A stretch of 64,000 nucleotides of DNA from Novosphingobium resinovorum (GCF_027922145.1 NZ_BSFC01000021.1:1-64000); one strand, 5' to 3'. Positions 43,160 through 52,315 are shown, counted from the first letter of the stretch. The notes: generated by a model not told the origin, from the sequence alone. Numbers and translations: made by a program.

Positions 43160-43821
43160 CGTGTCAGCTCGCGGGGAATGCTCCAGCCCTCGATCGTGCG
43201 CAGGTTCGCCGGGGCGAGCGAGGCAAGGTCGCTATAGTAGCCAAGCCAGACCGAAGCCCCGCGCGCGTCGCGCTGCAGACTGACTGCCTCGCGATTGGGA
43301 CCGCGAAAATCGATGTTCGTCATCGAGCGCCCGGGCAGGGTCGGAAACGGGAGTTCACCCTCGCTGCCGAGGCACCGGGCTTCCTTGCGGTCGATTGCGA
43401 CGAGGGTGATGCCCTCGACCGTCAGCCGTGCGCCGACCGCGATCTCTCCGCCTGTCGCAAAGCCTTGTATCATTGGAAGTTCGCGGAGGTCGGCGCGCGC
43501 GGCGGTCAGCATGAAGGCGCCCATGGCCTCGCCCAGCCAGCGTTCGCTGCCGTCGCCGGCGTCAAGCAGCCATTCGTTCCACGATCCGTTGTCCCACCCC
43601 CAGCGCACGCGGCCGACGACGGTGAGCGTCAGTCCCTCGACCCGCAGACTCGTGCCCAGCTGAATCGGTGATACGTCGGGCGGCAGGACCGCGACCTTGC
43701 CGATGTCCTGCAGTTCCAGCCCGTCACGAAGGAGGAGCGACTGGCAATAGGCGCAAGTCGAATAGGGCAGTGCAGCGCTACGCATAGGCAGCAGCGCGCC
43801 GCAGGAAGGGCAGTTGCTCAC
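43156..43821 (-). CDS. DUF4178 protein with zinc ribbon
   Basis: This 221-residue soluble paralogue of the next gene has a Cys4 ribbon (NCPSCGA and TCAYCQS in the first 32 residues) and DUF4178 repeats (VVGRVRWGWDNGSWNEWLLDAGDGSERWL). The start is GTG 43821, with a GGGGGAG ribosome binding site just upstream and 19 nt after the SPFH stop. The open frame further upstream is inside the SPFH gene. It probably acts with the membrane-bound DUF4178 protein. Confidence 0.8.
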   Translation of the reverse strand: MSNCPSCGALLPMRSAALPYSTCAYCQSLLLRDGLELQDIGKVAVLPPDVSPIQLGTSLRVEGLTLTVVGRVRWGWDNGSWNEWLLDAGDGSERWLGEAMGAFMLTAARADLRELPMIQGFATGGEIAVGARLTVEGITLVAIDRKEARCLGSEGELPFPTLPGRSMTNIDFRGPNREAVSLQRDARGASVWLGYYSDLASLAPANLRTIEGWSIPRELTR

Positions 43822-43840
43822 GTCTCCCCCCGAAGGCGTG

Positions 43841-44848
43841 TCAGCGGATGCGGGAGAGAAGCTCGGCCTTCTTGGCGTCGAACTCCTCCTGGCTGAGTGC
43901 ACCCAGCGTCACCAGCTTGTGAAGCTTTTCGATCGTGGCGGTCGGATCTTCTTCGGTTGCCGGAGAGAAGGGGCCTGCTGCACTCTGCGAACCGAGGCCC
44001 TGCGCCATGGCGCCGCCAAGCGCTGTCGCCGCTGCCACGCCTGCGCCGATCCCGGCTACCGAGCCGCCCTCCTGCCCGGCAGCGGCCTCGATAGCTTCAG
44101 CAGCCTGGAAGCGGGTATAATTGCTCAGATCGCCCAGCACCCGCATCGAAGAGCCCTTGTCGAGATGGGCTTGCACTTCTTCGGGAAGCGAAATGCTTTC
44201 GACATAGAACGAAAGGCACGTCAGGCCCCATTGCGAGAAGGCCTTGTCGACCTCGACGCGGATGCGCTCTGACAGCGCCTGCTGGTTCGCCGCAAGGTCG
44301 AGGAAGGGGACGCCGCCGCTGCCGAGCGCGGTAGCGATCGAGGTCTGGATCGCGGCGCGCAACTGCGGTTCGAGCGACGCAGCTGTCACGCTGTTCAGAG
44401 TGCCGAGGATACGGTCCACGAAAGGCTCTATGGCGGATATGCGGAACGAATAGGAGCCGAAAGCCCGCAGCCGCAAGGCGCCGAATTCCGCATCACGCAC
44501 CGTCACCGGCTGCCCGGTGCCCCACTTGAGGCCCTGCTGCTCCTTAAACGACAGGAACACGACGTCCGACTTGAACGGAGAGCGGAAGCCCTTGTCCCAG
44601 TTCATCAGGCTGGTCAGCACCGGCAGGTTGGCGGTATCGAGATGGTGCAGGCCGGCATCGAAAGTGTCCGCCAGGTTGCCTTCATTGATGAACAGCGCTG
44701 TCTGGCCTTCGCGCACGGTCAGCTGCGCGCCGTTCTGGATCTCGCGATCCTCGAAAGGGACACGCCAGGCGAGGTCACCGGGCTGCTCCAGCCAGTCGAT
44801 GACATCGACGAACTGCTTCTTCAGAAAACCGAACATTGGATCGCCCAT
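43841..44848 (-). CDS. SPFH/Band 7 protein with C-terminal SHOCT domain (YdjI-like)
   Basis: This 335-residue protein belongs to the SPFH 'virion core' type. The SPFH region runs about 30-245 (QNGAQLTVREGQTALFINEG, LRLRAFGSYSFRI, LSFYVESISLPEEVQAHLDKG). A Gly/Ala-rich linker follows (GSVAGIGAGVAAATALGGAMAQGLGS), and the last 30 residues form a SHOCT helix hairpin (IEKLHKLVTLGALSQEEFDAKKAELL). Such proteins assemble membrane scaffolds. ATG 44848 (MGDPMFGF) is chosen, with ATG 44836 as an alternative. It is the first gene of the eight-gene operon. Confidence 0.88.
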   Translation of the reverse strand: MGDPMFGFLKKQFVDVIDWLEQPGDLAWRVPFEDREIQNGAQLTVREGQTALFINEGNLADTFDAGLHHLDTANLPVLTSLMNWDKGFRSPFKSDVVFLSFKEQQGLKWGTGQPVTVRDAEFGALRLRAFGSYSFRISAIEPFVDRILGTLNSVTAASLEPQLRAAIQTSIATALGSGGVPFLDLAANQQALSERIRVEVDKAFSQWGLTCLSFYVESISLPEEVQAHLDKGSSMRVLGDLSNYTRFQAAEAIEAAAGQEGGSVAGIGAGVAAATALGGAMAQGLGSQSAAGPFSPATEEDPTATIEKLHKLVTLGALSQEEFDAKKAELLSRIR

Positions 44849-44993
44849 TCCCGCCAGAGGGGCGCAGGGTATCTGCAGATCGTTGCGATGAAAAGGGAAA
44901 TGGATACAGGCCATGAGCGGCTTGCGTTGAGCGGCCAAATCCCCGATTATGCTGCGATGCAAAAATGGTCGCCGGTGCAAAGAGCAAAGTGAA

Positions 44994-45293
44994 ATGAGTG
45001 ATCCGCGTTTGACAATAATGGAAGCGATCACGACGCGCAGGTTCGTGGAAGCGCGTTATAATGGTGCCGTGATCCGGCTCGCGCCCCATCTCATGTTCGA
45101 GCGCAGGGGCGACCTGTTCATCTGCGCGCTCAATCCGGAAAAGGCTATTCGCAGCGACGAGGAGCCGAAGCTCGGCCAGTTCAAGCTGGCCGGACTGGCC
45201 GATGCCACGTTGACTTCGGAGAGCTTCGAGCTTCTGCCCTCGTTCGAAGGCAGCGTCCCGCGCGAAGAAGACGTGGCGATCCTCTCCGCCTGA
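44994..45293 (+). CDS. Small WYL-like domain protein
   Basis: This 99-residue protein (MSDPRLTIMEAITTRRFV) has the beta pattern of a WYL-type ligand-binding module: VEARYNGAVIRLAPHLMFERRGDLFICALNPEK followed by KLGQFKLAGLADATLTSESFELL. There is no DNA-binding domain, so it is a stand-alone module. It is divergent from the SPFH operon across 145 nt and converges with the alpha/beta hydrolase gene 4 nt away. It may sense a ligand for the operon, but this is only a positional suggestion. Confidence 0.65.
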   Translation: MSDPRLTIMEAITTRRFVEARYNGAVIRLAPHLMFERRGDLFICALNPEKAIRSDEEPKLGQFKLAGLADATLTSESFELLPSFEGSVPREEDVAILSA

Positions 45294-45297
45294 CCAC

Positions 45298-46239
45298 TCA
45301 GGCGATCGAACGGAGGAAATCGGCGATCGCGGCTGACCACTGCTCGGGCTGCTGGTCGACGATGTCGATCCCGCCGCCCTGCAGTTCCACCAGCTTGAAG
45401 TCGGGGCGCATCTCCTTGGCCTTCAGGGCCGACTGGTAGAGCATGTCGCCGGTGTTGGTCAGCAACAGTGTGGGCTGGCGGATCTTCATCAGCGGCGCTT
45501 CCTGCCGATAGGTCAGGCCCGCATTGTGGCCGTACCAGTAGGCACCCCGCTGGAACGCGAGCATCGCCTGAACGACGTAATCGCTGATGCGCTCCGGCCC
45601 GATCGTGCCCATCGCATAGCGTTCGCGCGCTTCAGCCAACTGGTTCATGTGCGCGGCATGAGGCAGCGCACGGAACGCCCGCTCGCGCCCGCCGATGTCG
45701 GCGATTAGGGCGGCCCGCTGCTCGTCGGGGATAAAGAGCGGACCGCAGATGACGTTGGCGGTGACACGCTCGGGGAACTGGATCGCCACCTCGTTGGTCA
45801 CCAGCGCCCCAGTGTGATGGCCGACGATGGCCGCGCGTCGGATGCCGAGTGCGTCGAGCACGGCCGGAACCACCACTGCATAGTCGCTGACCTTGGGTTC
45901 GAAAGGCGGTCGGTCAGAAAGGCCGAAGCCGGGCAGATCGATCGCTATGGGGCGAAAGCCATGAGCAACCAGCGGTGCGAAGACGCGGTCGAACTGGTTG
46001 GCGGTCATCACCGCCTGGTGCAGCAGGACCAGCGGGCGTCCCTTCCCGGCATCCAGATAATGGATCTGGCCGTAGGGACCATCCACGTAGGCCCGGCGCA
46101 TCTTAACATCGTTCGCGACAGTGGCCCTGGCGACCGGAGACCCGTCCGCTGCCATGGCAGGATGCGAAGCCATCGAGGCCGCCACCGCGCCCGTGCCCAT
46201 CAATTGCATCGCCCGGCGACGCCCCAGCAACTCGTCCAC
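45298..46239 (-). CDS. Exported alpha/beta hydrolase-fold protein with non-canonical nucleophile elbow
   Basis: This 313-residue protein starts at GTG 46239, six bases after a CAGGAG ribosome binding site, and has a Tat-like signal (GRRRAMQLMGTGAVAASM). The fold is evident (GRPLVLLHQAVMTANQFDRVF, AIDLPGFGLSDRP). The nucleophile elbow reads GHHTGA, so His142 stands where Ser/Asp/Cys is expected, and the usual C-terminal catalytic His region reads GGGIDIVDQQPEQW without a His. Either the chemistry differs or hydrolytic activity is lost. Substrate unknown. Confidence 0.82.
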   Translation of the reverse strand: MDELLGRRRAMQLMGTGAVAASMASHPAMAADGSPVARATVANDVKMRRAYVDGPYGQIHYLDAGKGRPLVLLHQAVMTANQFDRVFAPLVAHGFRPIAIDLPGFGLSDRPPFEPKVSDYAVVVPAVLDALGIRRAAIVGHHTGALVTNEVAIQFPERVTANVICGPLFIPDEQRAALIADIGGRERAFRALPHAAHMNQLAEARERYAMGTIGPERISDYVVQAMLAFQRGAYWYGHNAGLTYRQEAPLMKIRQPTLLLTNTGDMLYQSALKAKEMRPDFKLVELQGGGIDIVDQQPEQWSAAIADFLRSIA

Positions 46240-46441
46240 GCAGATCTCCTGGCCCAACCCCGAGACGATCCCGGCGCCCGATGTCCTTGTCTGCCTTGCC
46301 TGTCGTCAAAGCTCCCGCGCCATCTGCGGTTTTCACCGCTCTTCGGCGAAAGGCGGTACACCGTGCTACACGTGCGAGCGCTGACGCCTGTGATGCCTAC
46401 GTATTTACCGCGAATAAACCATGTTTCATTAGGCGAAGGTG

Positions 46442-48230
46442 ATGGGTCACGAGTCGTATCGTCGCAACAGGTGGTATCCGGGTGAGGTGCTTGGCACCGC
46501 GCTCGCATACTTCGCGTGTGCGTCGCTAGCGCTCGTGCTGACCCGTTTCGACGGCGGCATCGCGGTGGTCTGGCTGGCGGGGTCGGTGCTGTTCGCCCGG
46601 CTCCAGGTCACGCCGCACAGGCGCTGGGCGCCACTGGCGTTCGTCTGCACGCCGCTGGCCATCTGTGCCTCCCAACTGTTCGGGTTCAAGGGACTGACCG
46701 GGGTTGGCCTGCCGCTGCTCTGCATCATCGAGGCGGTCGGCGCCGCGTGGCTTATGCGGAGGGTGTTTCCCCGGTTCGGTCGCTTCCAGTCGGTAGCGGA
46801 AGTGACGGCGTTCATCGTCGTCTGCGGGATCATGGTGCCCGCCGTTACGGCGCTTCTCGCAGCGGTCATGACCAGTGCGGTGCGTGACATCGGCTTCTGG
46901 TCGGCCTGGCGGGACTGGTATGCCGGGCATGCGCTGGGCTTCGTCGTCTTCGCGCCGCCGCTGCTGCTGTTCTTGCGTGGCGATGTCGCGCACTGGACGC
47001 GCACGGCGGGAACGCGCGTGCGCAAGCGGACGTTCGGACTGCTTGGCCTGGTCCTGCTCGCCTCGTTGGTGACATTCGGACAAAGCAGGATTCCCCTTGT
47101 CGTCGTCCCGTTCCTGCCGATGATCGCCGCGACGTTCAGGCTCGGCCGGTTCGGCGCGGTATCCTCCATCGTGATCGTGATCCTGGTGGGCCTTGGCTGT
47201 TCGCTGGCAGGGCTGGGGCCGACGGCGCTGCTTGCTGGCGGAATGGCGCTCAAGCTGCAGGTACTGCAGATCTATTTTGCGTCCATCGTCCTGCTGCTCC
47301 TGCCGCTTGCAGCGGAACTCTACGCGCGGCGGCGGATCGTCGAGCGCCTGCATGCCGCCGAAGCGTTGCACCGCCTTGTCCTCGACCGCATGAGCGACGT
47401 GGTACTGCGCGCCGGGATCGACGGCACGGTGCGCTACGCATCACCTTCGGTGGAGCGTGTCACCGGCTACCCGGCTATCGAACTTGGGGGACGGCCGCTG
47501 TTCAACCTCATCGTGCCGGACGATCTACCAATGGTGCTCGATACGCGCCGGGTGGTGCTGGCCGCGCCGGAGGAAAGTGCCATCGTCGAGTATCGCGTCA
47601 TCCAGAAGAGCGGCGCGATCATATGGGTTGAGAGCCATGTGCGTGCGATGGTCGATGCCGACGGGAATGTCTCGGGCACCGTCAGTATCATCCGCGAGGT
47701 CACAGAGCGACGCCATATCGTCGAGGCTCTCAAGCAAAAGGCGATGACCGATCCGCTGACGGGCGCCTGCAATCGCCGTGCATTCGACGATGCGCTCGCC
47801 GCGCTGGTCGCATCTCCACCCATCGGGGCGGAAGCGGGCTGCCTCGCTGTCTTCGACCTCGACCATTTCAAGCGGATCAACGACGAATACGGCCATGCCG
47901 CCGGCGACGCGGTGCTGGTTCGTTTCGTGGCCATCGTCCGGGCCGCGGTGCGTGAGGGGGATCTCGTCGCGCGGCTTGGCGGCGAGGAATTCGCGGTGTT
48001 GCTGGCCGGGCTTTCAGTTGAGCGGGCGCAACAGGTGTGCGAGCGCATTCGCCTGCGCCTTGGCGCGGGGGGGGGTGGAAACATCGTCGGGAAGCGTCAT
48101 CGCCGCGACCGTGAGCGTCGGCATCGCTCCATTGTCGGTCGACAGCGATCCGGAGCGGATCGTTGCGGCCGCCGACATAGCGTTATATCGCGCGAAGCGG
48201 AGCGGGCGCAACCAGTCGGCTGCCGCCTGA
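46442..48230 (+). CDS. MASE1-PAS-GGDEF diguanylate cyclase, frameshifted at a nine-G tract
   Basis: The gene encodes a MASE1 membrane sensor (about residues 10-285), a PAS domain (about 310-425) and a GGDEF domain with an intact RLGGEEFAVLL motif and an upstream RxxD inhibitory site (REGD). At 48067-48075 a run of nine G shifts the frame: the read-through product loses the GGDEF C terminus and runs on to 48376 in unrelated sequence. With eight G the frame restores the end VSVGIAPLSVDSD...ALYRAKRSGRNQ and stops at 48230, 6 nt from the convergent nhaA stop. Either a phase-variable tract, a recent mutation or a sequence error. Start ATG 46442; GTG 46439 is possible. Confidence 0.8.
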
Positions 48231-48236
48231 GGCCCA

Positions 48237-49415
48237 TTACCGGGCCGGGGATTCCCTGTCCGCAAATCTCAACAAGCCATAGCCCAGCAGACCGGACAGT
48301 AGGGATCCCGCAAGGATGCCGAGCTTCGCCTCGGACTGCAGCGCGGGCGCGTCGGGGAAGGCCAGAAGCGCGATGAACAGGCTCATGGTGAAGCCGATCC
48401 CGCACAACATGGCGACGCCCAGCATCTGCAGCCGGCTGGCATGGGCGGGCGCGTCTGCGAGACCGAGCCGCATGGCGATCATCGAGAGGCCGAACACGCC
48501 CACGGGCTTGCCGATCAACAGCCCGACCGTCACACCCAGCGTCACCGGCGCGACCAGTGTTTCGGCAGGCAGGCCCAGCACCGGCACGCCCGCATTGGCG
48601 AGGGCGAAGAGCGGCACGATGAGGAAGCCGGCAGGGACATGAAGCGCATGCTCCAGCCGGTGCAGCGGGCTGGTCGCGTCTCCGTCCGGATGGCTCGGCG
48701 TCACGTCCATCGGGATCGTCAGGGCAAGCGCGACACCCGCCAGCGTCGCATGGATGCCGGAACGGTAGGTTAGCACCCACAGCACGGCCCCCAGCAGCAG
48801 GTAGGGCAGGAGATGGCGCACCTTCATCCGGTTCAGGGCGATCAGGACGCCGAGCACGAGCGCTGCCCCCGCAAGGTCGGTCACCGAGATCGATGCGGTG
48901 TAGAACAGCGCGATGATGATCACCGCGCCAAGGTCGTCGATGATCGCCAGCGCGGCCAGGAACACCCGAAGCGAGGCGGGCACCCGCTTGCCGAGCAGCG
49001 AGATCACGCCCAGCGCGAAGGCGATGTCGGTGGCGGCGGCAATGGCCCAGCCCTTCGCCGTGTCGCCGGTGTTGAAGGCGTAGAACAGCAGTGCGGGCGC
49101 CGCCATGCCGCCCAGCGCGGCGATGCCGGGCAGCACCCGGCGCGACCACGACGAGAGCTGGCCGTCGAGCATCTCGCGCTTGATCTCCAGCCCGACCAGT
49201 AGAAAGAATATCGCCATCAGCCCGTCGTTGATCCAGTGCGCCAGCGATAGTGGGCCGAGATGGGCGTGCAGCATCGCCTCATACCCGTGCGCCAGCGGCG
49301 AATTGGCGAGGACCAGGGCGATCGCGGCCATCGCCATCAGGAACAGGCCGGCGGATGACTGGCCGTCGAGAAACTGGCGAAGGGCACTGGGGGTCTTGAG
49401 GTGGGAGAGGACCAT
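48237..49415 (-). CDS. nhaA: Na+/H+ antiporter NhaA
   Basis: This 392-residue inner membrane antiporter has about twelve transmembrane segments. The ion-binding aspartate pair is present in [18 protein letters not shown], and [15 protein letters not shown] and [10 protein letters not shown] are typical of NhaA. It exchanges internal Na+ (or Li+) for external H+ to control sodium and pH. The start is ATG 49415 with GGAG upstream; 16 further in-frame residues (from 49463) are unlikely. A candidate structured leader lies just upstream at 49444-49503. Confidence 0.95.
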   Translation of the reverse strand: MVLSHLKTPSALRQFLDGQSSAGLFLMAMAAIALVLANSPLAHGYEAMLHAHLGPLSLAHWINDGLMAIFFLLVGLEIKREMLDGQLSSWSRRVLPGIAALGGMAAPALLFYAFNTGDTAKGWAIAAATDIAFALGVISLLGKRVPASLRVFLAALAIIDDLGAVIIIALFYTASISVTDLAGAALVLGVLIALNRMKVRHLLPYLLLGAVLWVLTYRSGIHATLAGVALALTIPMDVTPSHPDGDATSPLHRLEHALHVPAGFLIVPLFALANAGVPVLGLPAETLVAPVTLGVTVGLLIGKPVGVFGLSMIAMRLGLADAPAHASRLQMLGVAMLCGIGFTMSLFIALLAFPDAPALQSEAKLGILAGSLLSGLLGYGLLRFADRESPAR

Positions 49416-49443
49416 GCGGGGCTCCGGGCTTGGGGGCAAGTGC

Positions 49444-49503
49444 ACCGGCGGCCCGACCGGCACTGCGAAACCTGCTTGCCGGGATCGGCGAGCACCCGCC
49501 GGT
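49444..49503 (-). promoter_or_regulatory. Candidate structured leader RNA of nhaA, possibly a nhaA-I (Li+) type riboswitch
   Basis: On the minus strand, ACCGGCGG (49503-49496) pairs perfectly with CCGCCGGT (49451-49444), closing a 60-nt element. Inside it, GCTCGCCG pairs with CGGCAAGC with one C-A mismatch. The element ends 29 nt before the nhaA start, whose ribosome binding site is GGAG. nhaA-I RNAs occur at this position in other proteobacteria, but I could not check the consensus, so the class is a guess from context. Confidence 0.4.
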
Positions 49504-49576
49504 AGCTATTGCAGCCTTGGCGCGGTGCCGCAACCGGAACCGGGCATAGGAATGCTACGGCCCCGCACCCGATCCC

Positions 49577-49661
49577 GTCATTCCCGCGAAGGCGGGAACC
49601 CATCTGATGCCGGTGCACCCTGCGATGTCGGGAGATGGGTCCCCGCTTTTGCGGGGATGAC
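49577..49661. repeat. Intergenic palindromic repeat, GTCATTCCCGCG family
   Basis: Second copy of the repeat at 19767, with arms GTCATTCCCGCGAAGGCGGG and a complement ending GCGGGGATGAC. It lies between nhaA and the histidine kinase gene. Confidence 0.85.
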
Positions 49662-49688
49662 GGCGATGGAATGGCGGATAATGGTGCT

Positions 49689-51050
49689 TCAGGCGCGCGG
49701 GGGCGGCTCTACCAGCCTGATCCGCACCGCCAGCCCCGGCGCGGCGTCGCGCAAGTCCACCGTGCCGCCGTGGAGGTGCGCCACCGCCTGCACCAGCGAG
49801 AGGCCTAGGCCCGCGCCCCAGCCGCCGCGCGCTTCGTCCAGCCGGGTGAACCGGCGCAGCGCCTGCTCGCGGCGCTCGGGCGCAATGCCGGGGCCTTCGT
49901 CGGCCACGACGACCGCCGCGCCGTCCGCCTCTGGCACCAGAGACAGGGTGATTGTGCCAGCCCCGTACTTGAGTGTATTGTCGAGGAGATTGCCCAGCGC
50001 CTGATCGAGCAACTGGCGATGGACCCGCATGTGCAGCGCGGCCGGGGCGACGACCACGATCGCGCGGCCCTGATCCTCGACCATGGGCGCATAGATTTCC
50101 GCCACCGTCTCCAGCAGTTCGGACAAGTCGGCGTCGGCCAGGCTCTCGCGGCCCATGCCCGCTTCGGCGCGGGTGATCGACAGGGCGGTCTCGACGATCG
50201 CCATCAGGCGTTCGCTTTCGGTCAGGGCCTGATCGACGAAGGGCTGGGCGAGGGGGTCCTCGACGTGCTGCGCCGCCCGGTCGAGCGCGGCGCGCATCCG
50301 CGTCAGGGGCGATTTCAGGTCGTGGGCGAGGGCGTCGGTGGCCAGCTTCAGCTCGTCATTGAGCGCGGCCATGCGGTCGAGCGCCTGGTTCACCTCGCTG
50401 CCTAGCAGTGCGAAGGCGTCGCCGGTGTCGTCTGCCGGTACACGGCGGGAGAGGCGACCTTCGCGCACGTCGCGCAAGGTGGCGACGCTCGCGCGCAGAC
50501 GGTTGAGGATCAGTCGCGTCGAGACGTAGGCGGCGAAGGCCGCGAAAACCACGGAGAGCGCCAGCGCGATCATCGAGGTGCGTTCGAGCAGGGCCAGCAC
50601 CTGCCGTTCCGTCTCCACCACCGTTCCGGTGACCAGGATCGAACCGTCCCGCAGGCGGACCGACTGGATCAGCATCGCCTCCGGCGCGGTATGGCCGGAG
50701 CGCGGCAGCTTCTCCAGCGCATAAGGCGTGCCGGGTGTGAGGTCGGGCGGCAAGCTATCGAGATTGCCGGTCAAGCGAGTGCCGTCCGGGTTGGCGAGGA
50801 AGAGCACACTCGCCCGCTCGATCCGGCGCGAAACTTTGGCGTCGATGGCGCGGGAGATCGCCGGTTCGCCGCCCTCGTTATAGGCGTCGAGCAGGTCGTC
50901 GCGCAGGGTCACGGCGACGGCCACGGCGTCCGCATGGCTCTGCGATCGCAGCAGCAGCGCCGGGCCGAGCAGCAGTACCGCAGCCGCGACGATCTGGAAC
51001 AGGAAGACGAGCGCGGCGAAACGGAACGTCGTCGAGTGCCAGATTTTCAC
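49689..51050 (-). CDS. Sensor histidine kinase
   Basis: This 453-residue membrane kinase has transmembrane segments at about residues 9-33 and 164-184 around a periplasmic sensor. A HAMP domain follows (STRLILNRLRASVATLRDVREGRL). The phospho-acceptor His243 is in LAHDLKSPLTRMRAALD, the N-box is NLLDNTLKYGA, and the G boxes are DEGPGIAPERRE and GAGLGLSLV. GTG 51050 overlaps the regulator stop (GTGA), which sets the start; the longer open frame to 51590 is antisense noise. It pairs with the regulator at 51047. Confidence 0.92.
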   Translation of the reverse strand: MKIWHSTTFRFAALVFLFQIVAAAVLLLGPALLLRSQSHADAVAVAVTLRDDLLDAYNEGGEPAISRAIDAKVSRRIERASVLFLANPDGTRLTGNLDSLPPDLTPGTPYALEKLPRSGHTAPEAMLIQSVRLRDGSILVTGTVVETERQVLALLERTSMIALALSVVFAAFAAYVSTRLILNRLRASVATLRDVREGRLSRRVPADDTGDAFALLGSEVNQALDRMAALNDELKLATDALAHDLKSPLTRMRAALDRAAQHVEDPLAQPFVDQALTESERLMAIVETALSITRAEAGMGRESLADADLSELLETVAEIYAPMVEDQGRAIVVVAPAALHMRVHRQLLDQALGNLLDNTLKYGAGTITLSLVPEADGAAVVVADEGPGIAPERREQALRRFTRLDEARGGWGAGLGLSLVQAVAHLHGGTVDLRDAAPGLAVRIRLVEPPPRA

Positions 51051-51733
51051 GGTTCGGCGCCGATGCGATAGCCCGCGCCGCGCACGGTATGGAGCAGGCG
51101 GCGCGCCTCGCCCTCGTCGATCTTCTTGCGCAGGCGGCTGAGGTGGACGTCGACGACATTGGTGCCGGGGTCGAAGTGGTAATCCCACACGCCTTCGAGC
51201 AGCATCGTGCGGGTCACCACCTGATCGGCATGGCGCAGCAGGAATTCGAGCAGTCGGAATTCGCGCGGCTGCAGTTCGATGACTCGCTCGCCCCGGCGCA
51301 CGCGGCGGGCAAGGAGGTCCATTTCCAGATCGTCGCAGCGCAGCACCGTTTCCGCCACGGCGGCAGGTGCGCCGCGTCGGATCAGCAGCCGGATGCGGGC
51401 GAGCAGTTCGGCGAAGGCGAAAGGCTTCACCAGATAGTCGTCGCAACCGTTGGTGAGGCCCTTGATGCGGTCCTCGGGCGATCCGAGCGCGGAGAGGATG
51501 ATCACCGGCGTATCCAGCCCCGCCCCGCGCAGGGCCGCCAGCACCGCCATCCCGTCCAGCCCCGGCAGCATCCGGTCGAGCACGATGCACGCATATCCGC
51601 CGTCCGTGCCCAGAAACAGGCCGTCGCGCCCGTTGGCGGCGCGGTCTACCGTGAAGCCCGCCTCGTCGAGGCCCTTGGCGATGAAGTCGGCGGTGTCGGC
51701 ATCGTCCTCGACGAGCAGGATCTTCTGGCTCAA
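51047..51733 (-). CDS. Two-component response regulator, OmpR/PhoB family
   Basis: This 228-residue regulator has a receiver domain with Asp10/Asp11, the phosphorylated Asp53 (IVLDRMLPG), Ser in ILSALGS and Lys in LVKPFAFAEL, then a winged-helix domain (LQPREFRLLEFLLRHADQVVTR...VVDVHLSRLRKKID). It starts at TTG 51733 with an AGGAAGG ribosome binding site upstream. It is the first gene of the two-gene operon. The cell-envelope genes at 52-56 kb are possible targets by proximity only. Confidence 0.92.
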   Translation of the reverse strand: MSQKILLVEDDADTADFIAKGLDEAGFTVDRAANGRDGLFLGTDGGYACIVLDRMLPGLDGMAVLAALRGAGLDTPVIILSALGSPEDRIKGLTNGCDDYLVKPFAFAELLARIRLLIRRGAPAAVAETVLRCDDLEMDLLARRVRRGERVIELQPREFRLLEFLLRHADQVVTRTMLLEGVWDYHFDPGTNVVDVHLSRLRKKIDEGEARRLLHTVRGAGYRIGAEP

Positions 51734-51889
51734 CGCGCCTTCCTCACACTTGCGGTCCTTCCGTTGTGAGCCGTGTGGTCCTTCGGCGCGATGGGGAGCG
51801 GATTAACTTTCGCTCATGTTCCCTCCAGCCGGGGGAGGCTCCGCGCATCGTATGCACCTTGGGCGCGCCACGACAAGAGTTGAGACCAC

Positions 51890-52216
51890 ATGGATACCGA
51901 CACTGCCATCCTCGACGAGCGGACCTGCCGCCTGATCTGCCCGATCGCCTCGGGCATGGTGGGGGTCTGCATGACCGGCATCGGGCTGCTGCGCGTGGCG
52001 GTGTCGGTGCGAGGACATGAGACGATCGCCGACGATCTGCTCTCGGTCGATGCGCTGCTGTTCCTGCTGGCGACGCTGGCCTCTTACTTCGCGCTGAGGG
52101 TGCAGTCCTCGACACGGCTGCACGGACTGGAGCGGGTGGCGGATGCGGCGTTCATCCTGGCGATGTCGCTGCTGACGGTGGCGTGTTTCGTGATCACGTA
52201 TTCGCTCGGGGGCTAG
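51890..52216 (+). CDS. Small multi-pass membrane protein, unknown function
   Basis: This 108-residue protein has three hydrophobic segments (about residues 14-38, 51-70 and 84-104) and no recognised motif. ATG 51890 lies 156 nt from the divergent regulator start. No family is assigned. It is followed by a palindromic repeat and the lysyl-phosphatidylglycerol operon. Confidence 0.62.
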   Translation: MDTDTAILDERTCRLICPIASGMVGVCMTGIGLLRVAVSVRGHETIADDLLSVDALLFLLATLASYFALRVQSSTRLHGLERVADAAFILAMSLLTVACFVITYSLGG

Positions 52217-52239
52217 GCTTTTCCTGATTTCACCCACTT

Positions 52240-52315
52240 CGCTCATGCTGAGCTTGCCGAAGCATGGGAGGCGCAGCGCCACGTCTCGGGGCCTTCGACA
52301 AGCTCAGGCTGAGCG
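52240..52315. repeat. Intergenic palindromic repeat, AGCTCAGGCTGAGC family
   Basis: CGCTCATGCTGAGCTTGCCG and the later arm CTTCGACAAGCTCAGGCTGA are imperfect inverted copies around a centre of about 30 nt. This is a third repeat family, with a single copy in the window, placed after the small membrane protein gene. Confidence 0.75.

Noticed and set aside
48231..48376. C-terminal extension of the diguanylate cyclase read past the G tract
   Set aside because: The extension is Arg/Pro-rich, has no match to GGDEF ends and lies antisense to nhaA; the normal end is found in the next frame before 48230.
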